This document shows, piece by piece, positions 27,140 through 35,248 of a stretch of 64,000 nt of DNA. Numbering within the stretch: the stretch's first letter is position 1; the number at the start of each line of letters is the position of its first letter. Both the position numbers and the translations under genes were made by a program. The notes beneath the pieces were generated by a model. That model was not told the DNA's origin and made no database searches. It saw only the letters and a list, made by a program, of their open reading frames with translations. The stretch lies in NCBI RefSeq assembly GCF_001652915.1, contig NZ_BBQI01000043.1:44982-108981 (forward strand), in the 5' to 3' direction. This DNA comes from Cupriavidus sp. D384 (GTDB lineage Bacteria > Pseudomonadota > Gammaproteobacteria > Burkholderiales > Burkholderiaceae).

Positions 27140-27988
27140 TTAGGCGTGGCTGTTGTTGAAGATATGGCCAGCAGGAGACCCTTCGGGGTCTCGAACAAAC
27201 GCGTCGATAGTGACAAACAGCTCCGACGGCCGCTCATGGACAATGCCGTGTCCAGAGTTCAATTCGGCGTAGCGGGAGTTTTCGAGCGCGCCAAAGAGCA
27301 TTTTGGAATGACGCACTGGTGTCGTTTGGTCATGGGTACAGCCAATGACCAAACTTGGCGTGCGAATCTGTGTCAATGCAAAGCCTATATCCACATCTCG
27401 GTTGAACCGCATCTTGACGGAGCGGTCCGGGCCCTTTCTCACGCCATCAACAAGTGCTGCAATCTCCTGCTCGTTCTTCGCGTTCAAAAAGCTCTGGCTG
27501 AAATTGGTCAGCACCGAAAACGAGGCGAGAGCGTCATTGCTAGTCTCATGGAGCTGCTGCCAGATTGAATTGCGGAGCCGTTGCTGGGTATCCGTCTTGA
27601 TCCACCCGGCAACCAAGGTCAGTGAGTCGAGAATCGTTGGATGCTGCGCTGCCACCAAGGCGCCGATGACAGCGCCAAACGAGTAACCCACGATATGCAC
27701 ACGTTCGCCGTCCTTCACGGCTGCCTTGACCACTTGTGCCACCTGGTCCGCATAGTGCTCGCCCGTAGCATCTCCGGACAGCGGGTCTTGGAAATCGAGT
27801 GCGACGACGCGATGCCGCATCGCCAGCATGGGGAATAGCGCCCAGAAGTTGTTCTCCGCTGAACCGCCTGTGCCATGCAGCAGCACGATGACATGCTGGC
27901 TCGTGGCATGGGGGCCGGAGTCGTAGTAGGAAATCGGAAGGCCGTTGCTGTGCACCGTTCCGGTAAAGACGTCTTTCATCAAGCTCAT
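27140..27988 (-). CDS. Alpha/beta hydrolase, probable esterase or lactonase
   Basis: This 282-residue alpha/beta hydrolase has the oxyanion motif 'LLHGTGGSAENN' at 37-47, the nucleophile elbow 'HIVGYSFGAVIGA' with Ser103, a probable acid in 'GCTHDQTTPV' and the histidine in 'NSGHGIVHE'. The gene lies 17 bp before the Baeyer-Villiger monooxygenase, an arrangement known from cyclic ketone pathways where the hydrolase opens the lactone or ester made by the monooxygenase. This pairing is inference. A second ATG at 27979 could also serve as start. Confidence 0.9.
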   Translation of the reverse strand: MSLMKDVFTGTVHSNGLPISYYDSGPHATSQHVIVLLHGTGGSAENNFWALFPMLAMRHRVVALDFQDPLSGDATGEHYADQVAQVVKAAVKDGERVHIVGYSFGAVIGALVAAQHPTILDSLTLVAGWIKTDTQQRLRNSIWQQLHETSNDALASFSVLTNFSQSFLNAKNEQEIAALVDGVRKGPDRSVKMRFNRDVDIGFALTQIRTPSLVIGCTHDQTTPVRHSKMLFGALENSRYAELNSGHGIVHERPSELFVTIDAFVRDPEGSPAGHIFNNSHA

Positions 27989-28057
27989 GATTGATTCAAC
28001 CGTGTGAGTTAGGCGATTGGTGTTTGGGCAAGAAGGTCTGCTCTCGGCGATAGGAAA

Positions 28058-29035
28058 CTAGTTCTTGAAATTCACGACACGGGTCACTTCGACGATGTTC
28101 TTCTCTTCATCAGCAATACGACGCGCAAGGTCTTGTGGACTACCACCCAGCGGGCGGGCGCCGATCACTGCGATTTGCTCTCGAACTGCGGGGTCGGAAA
28201 GCACTTTGTTGGTCGCGGCATTCAGCACCCGCACACGTTCAGCGGGTGTATTCGCAGGTGCTGCCAGACAGAACCAGACCGACACCTCATAGTCACGAAT
28301 CCCGGCCTCCTGCAGGGTAGGAACGTCCGGTAGCTGCGATGAACGGGTCTTCGACGTGACTGCCAACGCCTTCAGACGACCGCTCTTGATGAATTGGAGG
28401 GCCGATGAAATTTGGTCGACCGCAAAGTCAATGTTCCCTCCCATCAAGTCAGTGAGCATTGGAGAACTGCCCTTGTACGGAACGTGTGTGGCCGAGAAGT
28501 TTGCTTTAAGCATGAACAACTCGTTGGACACATGACCGCTCGCGCCTACGCCAGGACTACCGAACGTTAGCTTTCCTTTGTCTGCCTTCCCGAGCTTCAC
28601 TAGTTCTGCAACTGATTTGACCGGGAGGTCGCGGCGGGTCATCAGAACATTCGGCAACTCGGCCACCAAAGCGATGGGCGCCGGAGCGTCCTTCGCGTCA
28701 AAGGCGATGGTGTCGTAGATGTACTTGTTGACAATCATCGGCCCTGGCGTCCCCAACATGATGGTGTTGCCATCAGCCTTCGCCCGCCGCACTGCCAACA
28801 AGCCAAGGTTTCCATTTGCACCAGGCAAGTTCTCTGCAACAACTGGGACGCCGAGCTCCTTGGAAAGGCCCTGCGCCACCATGCGCCCTAACATGTCCGT
28901 AGTGCCGCCCGGAGGGAATGGAATAACCAAGCGGATAGGAGTTGCCTTAGAGGGCCAGGCTTCTGCATTTGCCTCGCTTGCTGGGCCAAAAAGAAGCGTT
29001 GCCGTGATGCCAAGTGCTACTAGACGGGTGATCAT
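28058..29035 (-). CDS. Bug-type periplasmic solute receptor (TctC family) 4
   Basis: This 325-residue precursor has the signal segment 'LVALGITATLLFGPASEANA' followed by 'ATPIRLVIPFPPGGTTDMLGRMVAQ', 'VVAENLPGANGNLGLLAV', 'LTFGSPGVGASGHVSNEL' and 'VPYKGSSPMLTDLMGG'. GGAGACA (29041-29047) precedes the start. Curiously an ATG-AAA-TGA mini-frame directly follows that site and its stop overlaps the true ATG. It sits between SDR 2 and the hydrolase within the monooxygenase operon, so it likely captures the pathway substrate or an acid derived from it. Confidence 0.93.
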   Translation of the reverse strand: MITRLVALGITATLLFGPASEANAEAWPSKATPIRLVIPFPPGGTTDMLGRMVAQGLSKELGVPVVAENLPGANGNLGLLAVRRAKADGNTIMLGTPGPMIVNKYIYDTIAFDAKDAPAPIALVAELPNVLMTRRDLPVKSVAELVKLGKADKGKLTFGSPGVGASGHVSNELFMLKANFSATHVPYKGSSPMLTDLMGGNIDFAVDQISSALQFIKSGRLKALAVTSKTRSSQLPDVPTLQEAGIRDYEVSVWFCLAAPANTPAERVRVLNAATNKVLSDPAVREQIAVIGARPLGGSPQDLARRIADEEKNIVEVTRVVNFKN

Positions 29036-29071
29036 TTCATTGTCTCCTTATGTGCTTTTATTCTCTTGTTC

Positions 29072-29821
29072 CTAACCGTAACGGCCACCGCTGATGTGGA
29101 GGGTCTCTCCCGAGATGAAGCCGGCGTGAGCGGACGATAGAAACAGCACCGCTGCAGCAACTTCTTTTGGGCGGCCGATCCGCTGGATTGGCATGTTCGC
29201 GAGTGCCCGCTCTTCCATCCCCGAAAATTGAGGGAGATTCCGGACGCGTTCGGTTTCGATAATCCCTGGGGCGACGGCATTGACAGTGATGCCGCGAGGC
29301 CCCAGCTCTAACGAGAGGGCCTTCGTCATGCCAATGACGCCAGCCTTTGCGGCGGCGTAGTTGGATTTGTTCAGTTCTCCAAAGTGAGCACGCGAGGCCA
29401 TATTCACGATTCGGCCAAACCCCTGGCGGCTCATGCCCGGAACCACTTCCCGGATGCAGTGAAACTGCCCCGTAAGGTTGACGTCCAGAACGGTGCTCCA
29501 TTGCTCATCGGTCATGGTCTCAACGGCGTTATCTCGAGAGAACCCAGCGTTGTTGAAGAGAACATCGATGGTTCCCCATACCTTCTCCACCCGAGCGACA
29601 CCAGAGCGCACAGACTCTTTGCAGCAGACGTCCATCTGGAAGCCCAAGGCCAAACCACCGGCGGCGTTAATCTCAGCGGCGACACGCTCCGCCGCCTCAG
29701 CTGATACGTCGGTGACTACAACCTTGCAACCTTCGTTGGCAAAGGCATGCGCACATGCCTCTCCGATTCCGTTTCCAGCCCCGGTAAGGAGAACTGTCTG
29801 ATCTTTAATATTCAGGTCCAT
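29072..29821 (-). CDS. Short-chain dehydrogenase/reductase (SDR) 2
   Basis: This 249-residue classical SDR has 'LLTGAGNGIGEACAHAF' at 11-27, 'LFNNAGFSRDNAVETM', the catalytic 'MASRAHFGELNKSNYAAAK' with the YxxxK pair, and 'GITVNAVAPGIIETE'. It resembles FabG-type reductases that are often used as alcohol dehydrogenases in catabolic operons. As the first gene of the minus-strand monooxygenase operon it is a good candidate for oxidising a secondary alcohol to the ketone used by the monooxygenase; this step is inferred from gene order. Confidence 0.92.
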   Translation of the reverse strand: MDLNIKDQTVLLTGAGNGIGEACAHAFANEGCKVVVTDVSAEAAERVAAEINAAGGLALGFQMDVCCKESVRSGVARVEKVWGTIDVLFNNAGFSRDNAVETMTDEQWSTVLDVNLTGQFHCIREVVPGMSRQGFGRIVNMASRAHFGELNKSNYAAAKAGVIGMTKALSLELGPRGITVNAVAPGIIETERVRNLPQFSGMEERALANMPIQRIGRPKEVAAAVLFLSSAHAGFISGETLHISGGRYG

Positions 29822-30219
29822 GGCTTATGGAGCGCGCCACCGTTTTGGGTGACTGTGTGCAGTGATGGATGACGGATGTCATTGTTGCGACGCTCCCTGT
29901 CGAAGCCCTAGCTCTGATGCGCAAAATATTCAACATGTAAATATTTGCATCTTCTCACCGTCCACGCCGAGCGAGGCTGACCCGGGGCGCGAACGCATCC
30001 GGTTGGGGATTTCATTTGATTAGCGCGGTATAGAGAACGTTTCCGGCGAAATGTCTGGCATCTGCAGGCACCTGGGCCCCGCTAGCCCAGAGGCTCCTTA
30101 TTCACAACGTGAACACTTTGTCGACTTCGAGTTGAGTGTTTCTTTGAGTGCCGGAATGCTACGGGTGTGCCCGCATCGATTTTTGGGACACAAGGTTCAC
30201 TTCAAAAGGAGCAGCGCTG
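29822..30219. other. 398-bp divergent intergenic region
   Basis: This spacer separates SDR 2 (minus) from the MmgE/PrpD gene (plus) and must hold promoters for both. It contains one inverted repeat (29924-29946, listed separately). I see no gene or RNA in it. Confidence 0.5.
29924..29946. promoter_or_regulatory. AT-rich inverted repeat between divergent operons
   Basis: Perfect arms AAATATT and AATATTT are separated by nine bases that themselves contain ACATGT. The position 103 bp upstream of SDR 2 and the lack of coding sequence suggest an operator, but the cognate regulator is unknown. Confidence 0.45.
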
Positions 30220-31602
30220 GTGAAGAACCCACATTTCGGCCCGAACGACTCTCTCTCCCTTCGAATCGCTGAATGGGTGCAGAGAATCGACATCGGCCAA
30301 GCACCTGAACCGGTACGCCAAGCTTTGAGTGCCTGTCTGCTGTACAACCTGACTATGGGTCTGGCCGTGAACCCCGGTGACGACGAGCTTGGCGCCATAC
30401 TCGCCACAGTAGCCAGCTCACCGGGCGATTCGCGACTTCTAAACGGTTGGAGTCCACGGAGCGCACAAGATGCTGCGTTTATCAACGCTGCCTTGATAAC
30501 TGCGCGCGGCCAAAATGACACGCATCCTGAAGTCGTCACACACATAGGGTGCGTCGTTATCCCGGCAGTACTGGCGCTCGCCGACGAGTGCGTGAGTTCC
30601 CTGGAGGACGTCCTGTCGGCAATTTTGGCCGGCTACGAGGTCATTCCTCGCCTAGCGAAAGGGCTTGCCCGTCAGAGCGGTGAGCGAGGTTTCCGTGCGA
30701 CACCAGTCTTTGGACCTATCGGTGCAGCAGTTGCTTGCGCACGCCTACTTCGACTCTCCGTACTGGAAACGGCGAATGCCCTGTCGATTGCGACCCAGTA
30801 CTCCTCAGGCACCTTGCAGACCTGGATTGACGGTTCCCACGAGTGGCGACTCCAAGTAGCCAAAGCTAGCCGCGATGCTGTGAGCGCAACGCTCCTAGCA
30901 CGTGCCGGGATGCAAGGGAGTGCGGGATGTCTGGAAGGCGAGAATGGATTCGCCCGTGCATACTCTGGAGGCTACCCGAACTTCGACTTTACTGGATGGC
31001 GCATCCTGGAGATGGCATACAAGCCATACCCGGGCTGCGCTTTCAACCAGGGCCCAGTGCATGCACTCCGCGAGGTTTTTCGCAGGTCCGATGTCGCCCC
31101 GGAGAAGGTGACCCAGATCAACGTCCACCTGCATCCTTCGGATGCAGGCTATCCTGGCATACGCGCGTACGGCCCTTTCTCATCGCCCGCAGGTGCGATA
31201 ATGAGCCTGCCCTTCATGCTGGCGGCCACTTTGCGAGATGGCCTACCTCGCACCCAGCATTTCAACAAGGAATTCGATTGCGGCTCGCTGCATGAGCTCT
31301 GTCTCTGCATAAGAGTTCATGCGTCGGACAACTTAGACCGTTGGCACTGCTCCATTGACGCCCACTTTGATGATGGAACCGTGCAGACCCAACTCTTTGC
31401 TCCACCACATCCGTTTGTGTTCGACTGGCAGGAAATTCAAGCACTTACGCAACGCCTTTCGAATGAATGGCCGGTGAACAGAGATCACGGCAAGTATCCT
31501 GCGCTTGCTCAAGCAGTCGAGCGCCTGGACAATTGTGACAGCTACGAGCGATTTTCCTCTGCAATCTTTTGCATGAACAGAAGCACTCTCTCACCGGAAT
31601 AG
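30220..31602 (+). CDS. MmgE/PrpD-family protein
   Basis: This 460-residue protein of the MmgE/PrpD fold (2-methylcitrate dehydratase and cis-aconitate decarboxylase relatives) has an all-helical N-terminal domain ('NAALITARGQNDTHPEVVTHIGCVVIPAVLALADE') and family positions 'VFGPIGAAVACARLLRLS' and 'AYKPYPGCAFNQGPVHALREV'. Members dehydrate or decarboxylate tricarboxylates, but many act on unknown substrates. The start GTG at 30220 is chosen because AAGGAG lies eight bases upstream and similarity begins there. It is divergent from the SDR-BVMO operon and stands alone. Confidence 0.85.
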   Translation: MKNPHFGPNDSLSLRIAEWVQRIDIGQAPEPVRQALSACLLYNLTMGLAVNPGDDELGAILATVASSPGDSRLLNGWSPRSAQDAAFINAALITARGQNDTHPEVVTHIGCVVIPAVLALADECVSSLEDVLSAILAGYEVIPRLAKGLARQSGERGFRATPVFGPIGAAVACARLLRLSVLETANALSIATQYSSGTLQTWIDGSHEWRLQVAKASRDAVSATLLARAGMQGSAGCLEGENGFARAYSGGYPNFDFTGWRILEMAYKPYPGCAFNQGPVHALREVFRRSDVAPEKVTQINVHLHPSDAGYPGIRAYGPFSSPAGAIMSLPFMLAATLRDGLPRTQHFNKEFDCGSLHELCLCIRVHASDNLDRWHCSIDAHFDDGTVQTQLFAPPHPFVFDWQEIQALTQRLSNEWPVNRDHGKYPALAQAVERLDNCDSYERFSSAIFCMNRSTLSPE

Positions 31603-31672
31603 CTTAAGCAACAACGCTCGGCCGACTTTCCGCGCTTCTCTGAGACCGGAAGCTTGCCCCTTTAGCAGAGGC

Positions 31673-31689
31673 CTGGCGGTTCGCGCCAG
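31673..31689 (+). terminator. Hairpin with T-rich tail after MmgE/PrpD
   Basis: Arms CTGGCG and CGCCAG with a five-base loop are followed by ATTTCTG, between the convergent MmgE/PrpD gene and the membrane protein gene. Weak intrinsic terminator candidate. Confidence 0.45.
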
Positions 31690-31720
31690 ATTTCTGCCAG
31701 GCAGTCCAGTCGACCGCTGT

Positions 31721-32209
31721 TCATTGGCTTAGGTGCGAAATTCTGCCCGCTACAAAGGCGCCAGCCAACGACACGCCGACCCCCACCAACACGGTAAGGG
31801 TCAGAATCGACCAAGATATTGCGTCCACACCCAGCACCAGAAACGACTCATTCCAAATTCCCCACACTGGAAGAAAAGGCTTCCATAGGTGAACTTTGGC
31901 GAAGGCTACTGCTATCAGCACCCCGGACACGCAAGTAGCTAACGCTGCAATGGTCCGCCAATGCCAGGCTAACCATAGCGACAGCAGACCGGGAACATAG
32001 ACCAACACATTCACTATCCAGACAGATAGCGGAATCGTGTAGCACCAGTTGACTGCCTGCCTCACGTGGTCAGCGTCATGGACCACGATCATGGCCAATA
32101 GGCATATATCGGCCACAATCAAACACCTTCTATCGATCCGTCGGAGCTTTTCGGTCCCAGCTTCACCGGCGTTCACATAAGATCGTTTCGTATCGGTTTT
32201 CTGTTCCAT
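31721..32209 (-). CDS. Small membrane protein with HDADHxRQ motif, function unknown
   Basis: I do not recognise this 162-residue protein. It has four likely membrane segments: about 29-44 ('LIVADICLLAMIVVHDADH'), 58-80 ('PLSVWIVNVLVYVPGLLSLWL'), 85-107 and 128-154. The first segment ends in 'HDADHVRQA', whose His-Asp-Asp-His cluster could bind metal or heme, but that is inference. It is convergent with MmgE/PrpD and divergent from the Bug 5 gene, and I see no link with either. Confidence 0.65.
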   Translation of the reverse strand: MEQKTDTKRSYVNAGEAGTEKLRRIDRRCLIVADICLLAMIVVHDADHVRQAVNWCYTIPLSVWIVNVLVYVPGLLSLWLAWHWRTIAALATCVSGVLIAVAFAKVHLWKPFLPVWGIWNESFLVLGVDAISWSILTLTVLVGVGVSLAGAFVAGRISHLSQ

Positions 32210-32513
32210 TCGTTCTGCCAGGACCCGCGGCTCGTTGCAGCCAGGTTTCCAGCCATCCTCTGAAAGAAGTACTTTTGCAATGCTCTCGCCGTACGTCGAA
32301 GCGCGTACTCGGCTAGCTTACGGCGTGTCCGGCCCAGACTAAGACATCTTCGCAGCGCTCGTCATTCTAGCTTCGTCGTGACAGAAGTTGCCGACGCGCG
32401 CATGCGTCAACGATACGTCGAAAGAATAGACAACTACAAAATCGGTATTGGTCTTTTCAGACTCGTCTTCGCAGAATGTCGCTCAGCAACGACAATATTC
32501 GGAGACATGCAAG
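32210..32513. other. 304-bp divergent intergenic region upstream of Bug 5
   Basis: This spacer lies between the membrane protein gene (minus) and Bug 5 (plus). An in-frame upstream extension of Bug 5 (32448) exists but lacks a signal-peptide character. No repeat or RNA gene is seen. Confidence 0.45.
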
Positions 32514-33470
32514 ATGAAGAAGATTCTGCTAGCCGTCCTTCTGTTACTACAGTGCACCCTCCTCCACGCGGCCTATCCGGAGCACCCAATCCAAATAGTC
32601 GTTCCCTACAGCGCGGGCGGCATCGCCGACATTCTTGCGCGGCGTATAGCTGAAGAACTGACTGGCAGCTTGAAAACATCGGTTGTCGTTGTCAACAAGC
32701 CCGGTGCAGAGGCCATCATAGGTACCCAGACGGTGGTCAATTCGAAGCCGGACGGCTATACGCTTCTCTTCACGCCGAACACTCCGCTGTCCATCAATCC
32801 CCTGATGGTTAAGAACCTTCCCTATGACCCAAATAAGGATCTTGAGATCCTTTCTGTACTCGCAGAATCGCCGATCGTCATCGTCGCCCGTCCTCAACTC
32901 AAGGTGAGTACTCTACGCCAACTAGCTTCGGTCGCTCGGACGAAACAAGGCGGACTTAACTATTCGTCCGTCTCAGTCGGTGGCGTATTGACGTTACCCA
33001 TGCGAAAGATTCAGAACGAGTTGGGATTTGAAATGACGCCCATACCCTACCCTGGCGCGGGTCAGGCAATGAACGCTGTGCTCGCGGGCGACGTGGACGT
33101 AAGCATCAATGCACTAGGCACCGCGCTTCCTTATATCTTGAGCGGAAAAGTCAATGCTGTCGCCGTGGGGACGGATGTGCGCCTCAAGGAGGCCCCTCAA
33201 GTTGAGACCATCTCCGAGACCATCCCGGGCTTTCGCTCCTCCATCTGGTACTCGCTGTCAGCCCCCACTGGGCTGCACCCTCAGACCCGAGCAACCCTAA
33301 CAAAGGCGTTCGCCGATCTACGAAACAGCAAAGCCCTGCAAGCCGCTGCGGTACGCGACTATTTGGTCGTTCCACCTCCACGAACACCTGCTCAGTTGAA
33401 GGCGTTCCTGGAAGAAGACCAACGCCGCTGGCAGAAGGTCATCGACGATAACCATATCTCGGCAAAGTAA
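32514..33470 (+). CDS. Bug-type periplasmic solute receptor (TctC family) 5
   Basis: This 318-residue precursor has the compact signal peptide 'MKKILLAVLLLLQCTLLHA', then 'PEHPIQIVVPYSAGGIADILARRIAEEL', 'VVVNKPGAEAIIGTQTVV' and 'GLNYSSVSVGG'. The start ATG at 32514 follows GGAGACA (32501-32507) and begins the obvious signal peptide, so upstream in-frame codons are excluded. It is 53 bp before the ABM monooxygenase gene on the same strand. Ligand unknown. Confidence 0.93.
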   Translation: MKKILLAVLLLLQCTLLHAAYPEHPIQIVVPYSAGGIADILARRIAEELTGSLKTSVVVVNKPGAEAIIGTQTVVNSKPDGYTLLFTPNTPLSINPLMVKNLPYDPNKDLEILSVLAESPIVIVARPQLKVSTLRQLASVARTKQGGLNYSSVSVGGVLTLPMRKIQNELGFEMTPIPYPGAGQAMNAVLAGDVDVSINALGTALPYILSGKVNAVAVGTDVRLKEAPQVETISETIPGFRSSIWYSLSAPTGLHPQTRATLTKAFADLRNSKALQAAAVRDYLVVPPPRTPAQLKAFLEEDQRRWQKVIDDNHISAK

Positions 33471-33523
33471 CCAAATGGATTTTCGCGCGCCGATCCTCGT
33501 TCTGCGCTCACTCAGGAGTCCCT

Positions 33524-33844
33524 ATGCCCATCATCGTATCCGTCAAGTATCGGTTGAAATCAGGAAAAAGACAGGAGCTGTTGTCTTTCGTAATGGACAA
33601 TGTGATCAACACTAGAAATGAGCCCGGTAATCTTGCCTATTCACACTATCCATCGTTAGAAGACGAGCAAGAAATGTTTGTATATGAAATGTGGGAAGAC
33701 ATGGATAGCCTGAACTCCCACATACACACAGATCATTACATCAGATTCGCTAATCTTCGAAAACCAATTCTCGAATCGTATGAATCTCAGGCCTACGAAT
33801 CAACTCTACGCCGGGAAAGAAGTAAAGCTCCCTGGGTAGACTAA
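33524..33844 (+). CDS. Antibiotic biosynthesis monooxygenase (ABM) domain protein
   Basis: This 106-residue ferredoxin-like fold protein of the ABM/YgiN type has 'VSVKYRLKSGKRQELLSFV' at the N-terminus, 'EPGNLAYSHYPSLEDEQEMFVYEMWEDMDSLNSH' type sequence in the middle and 'HIHTDHYIRF' towards the end. Cofactor-free quinol monooxygenases and heme-degrading enzymes share this fold. It follows Bug 5 by 53 bp and is probably co-transcribed. It could oxidise a quinol-like intermediate. Its coding sequence is noticeably more AT-rich than its neighbours, which may indicate separate acquisition. Confidence 0.82.
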   Translation: MPIIVSVKYRLKSGKRQELLSFVMDNVINTRNEPGNLAYSHYPSLEDEQEMFVYEMWEDMDSLNSHIHTDHYIRFANLRKPILESYESQAYESTLRRERSKAPWVD

Positions 33845-34212
33845 GACGTGCTAAAGCCCTCGGGAGGTTCGCGTCTTAGACGCCCGATCCTCTGCGAGGT
33901 TTCAGGCTGCGCTTTTACGTTAAATCAAGGGGATATGGCATGCCGGCGGTTCCCGACAGCGCTATTTACGACAGACTGTCGTCGCCTACCGGACGCATCA
34001 GCTAACGCGAGTCAACTTGTCGCAGAGCGTTGCTCGGGAAGCGGATGCAAACCACACCGGCTTCCTCCAGGTCTGGGCGTGAGCTTTTACGTCGCGCACT
34101 TCTCAGCGGCAATCCAACCGGCATCAGGAAAGCCAAGCTCGGATACAAACATTACCCGTGCGGCAGTAGCTACAGTTTGCGACTCGCCCTGCCGCCGCTC
34201 CCAATGAGTTGC
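33845..34212. other. 368-bp convergent gap
   Basis: This lies between the ABM gene (plus) and Bug 6 (minus). A 119-codon open frame crosses it on the plus strand, but it has no ribosome binding site and no protein-like character. I see no gene or terminator here. Confidence 0.45.
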
Positions 34213-35208
34213 TCAGTCGATCCTCGCACCGGTTGTCATAACAATCTGCCGCCAGACTCCGACTTCAGAGCGCATATAACTGCCGAAGTCGGTCTGCTGC
34301 CCACTAGTCGTCGTCTCTACGCCGAGCCTAGCGAAATTTTCCTGCACCTCAGCCGATTGAATTGCCTCCCGCGTCGCTGTCGCAAGCTTACTCAGGACAT
34401 CCTTCGGGAGGCCGGCGGGGGCGACTATGCCAAACGCCACCCCCTGCTCAAGTGTAGGCACGCCCTGCTCCCGGAATGTGGGAACCTCAGGCAAGATTCG
34501 CGATCGGCCGAGCGATGCCACCCCCAAAGCTCGCAACTTTCCGGCCTTGATGTGCGGAGCCGCCGAAAGCACGTCCACGTACATCATCGTTACCTGGTTG
34601 CCCAGTAAATCGTTAAGCGCGGGAGCGGTTCCCTTGTAAGGCACGTGAGTCAGGCGAGCACCGATCTTCTTGTTGAACATCTCCCCCGCCATGTGATTGG
34701 TTTGACCGTTGCCCGACGAGGCATATGTGAGACCCTCGCGCTGCTGACAGTAGGTCACTAGTTCTTTCAGCGAGTGTACTGGTAGCGCTGGATTGACTAC
34801 CAGGACATTAGGAATCTCCCCGACATACTGGATAGGAGTGAAATCCCTGATTGGGTCGAATCCCGCATTTTTGTACAGACTGGTGTTAATCAACAATGGA
34901 CCCGAGCTTCCGAAGAGGATCGTGTACCCATCAGGCTTTGACCTTGCAACATACTGCGCGCCGATGTTTCCACCCGCACCAGCTCGATTGTCCACGACCA
35001 CCGACTGGTTGAGCGGCTTCTTCATCGCTGCGGCGATAACCCGCGCCAGAGAGTCCGTCGGGCCAGCAGCCGTAAACGGCACGACCATTGTCAATGATCG
35101 ACTTGGAAAGCCGGTATCAGACTGCGCCGAAACGGCGATTGGTATCGAAAGCATCATTGCAACCATGACGTTCCGGCGCGTTGCGCCGAGCGTTCGGGGC
35201 TGATTCAT
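34213..35208 (-). CDS. Bug-type periplasmic solute receptor (TctC family) 6
   Basis: This 331-residue precursor has a twin-arginine-like basic start ('GATRRNVMVAMMLSIPIAVSAQS') and then 'SLTMVVPFTAAGPTDSLARVIAAAM', 'VVVDNRAGAGGNIGAQYVARSKPDG', 'LTYASSGNGQTNHMAGEMF' and 'VPYKGTAPALNDLLGNQ'. GGAGACA (35211-35217) precedes the ATG by only two bases. It follows the AidB-like acyl-CoA dehydrogenase gene by 40 bp on the same strand, so the two are probably co-transcribed from the promoter shared with LysR 2. Confidence 0.93.
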   Translation of the reverse strand: MNQPRTLGATRRNVMVAMMLSIPIAVSAQSDTGFPSRSLTMVVPFTAAGPTDSLARVIAAAMKKPLNQSVVVDNRAGAGGNIGAQYVARSKPDGYTILFGSSGPLLINTSLYKNAGFDPIRDFTPIQYVGEIPNVLVVNPALPVHSLKELVTYCQQREGLTYASSGNGQTNHMAGEMFNKKIGARLTHVPYKGTAPALNDLLGNQVTMMYVDVLSAAPHIKAGKLRALGVASLGRSRILPEVPTFREQGVPTLEQGVAFGIVAPAGLPKDVLSKLATATREAIQSAEVQENFARLGVETTTSGQQTDFGSYMRSEVGVWRQIVMTTGARID

Positions 35209-35248
35209 TTTGTCTCCTCGCTTTATTCTAAAGGGTGCTGAATTCGGA

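Noticed and set aside
33848..34207. 119-codon plus-strand frame after the ABM gene
   Set aside because: No ribosome binding site, Ser/Arg/Pro-rich chance composition, and it ends against the Bug 6 gene.
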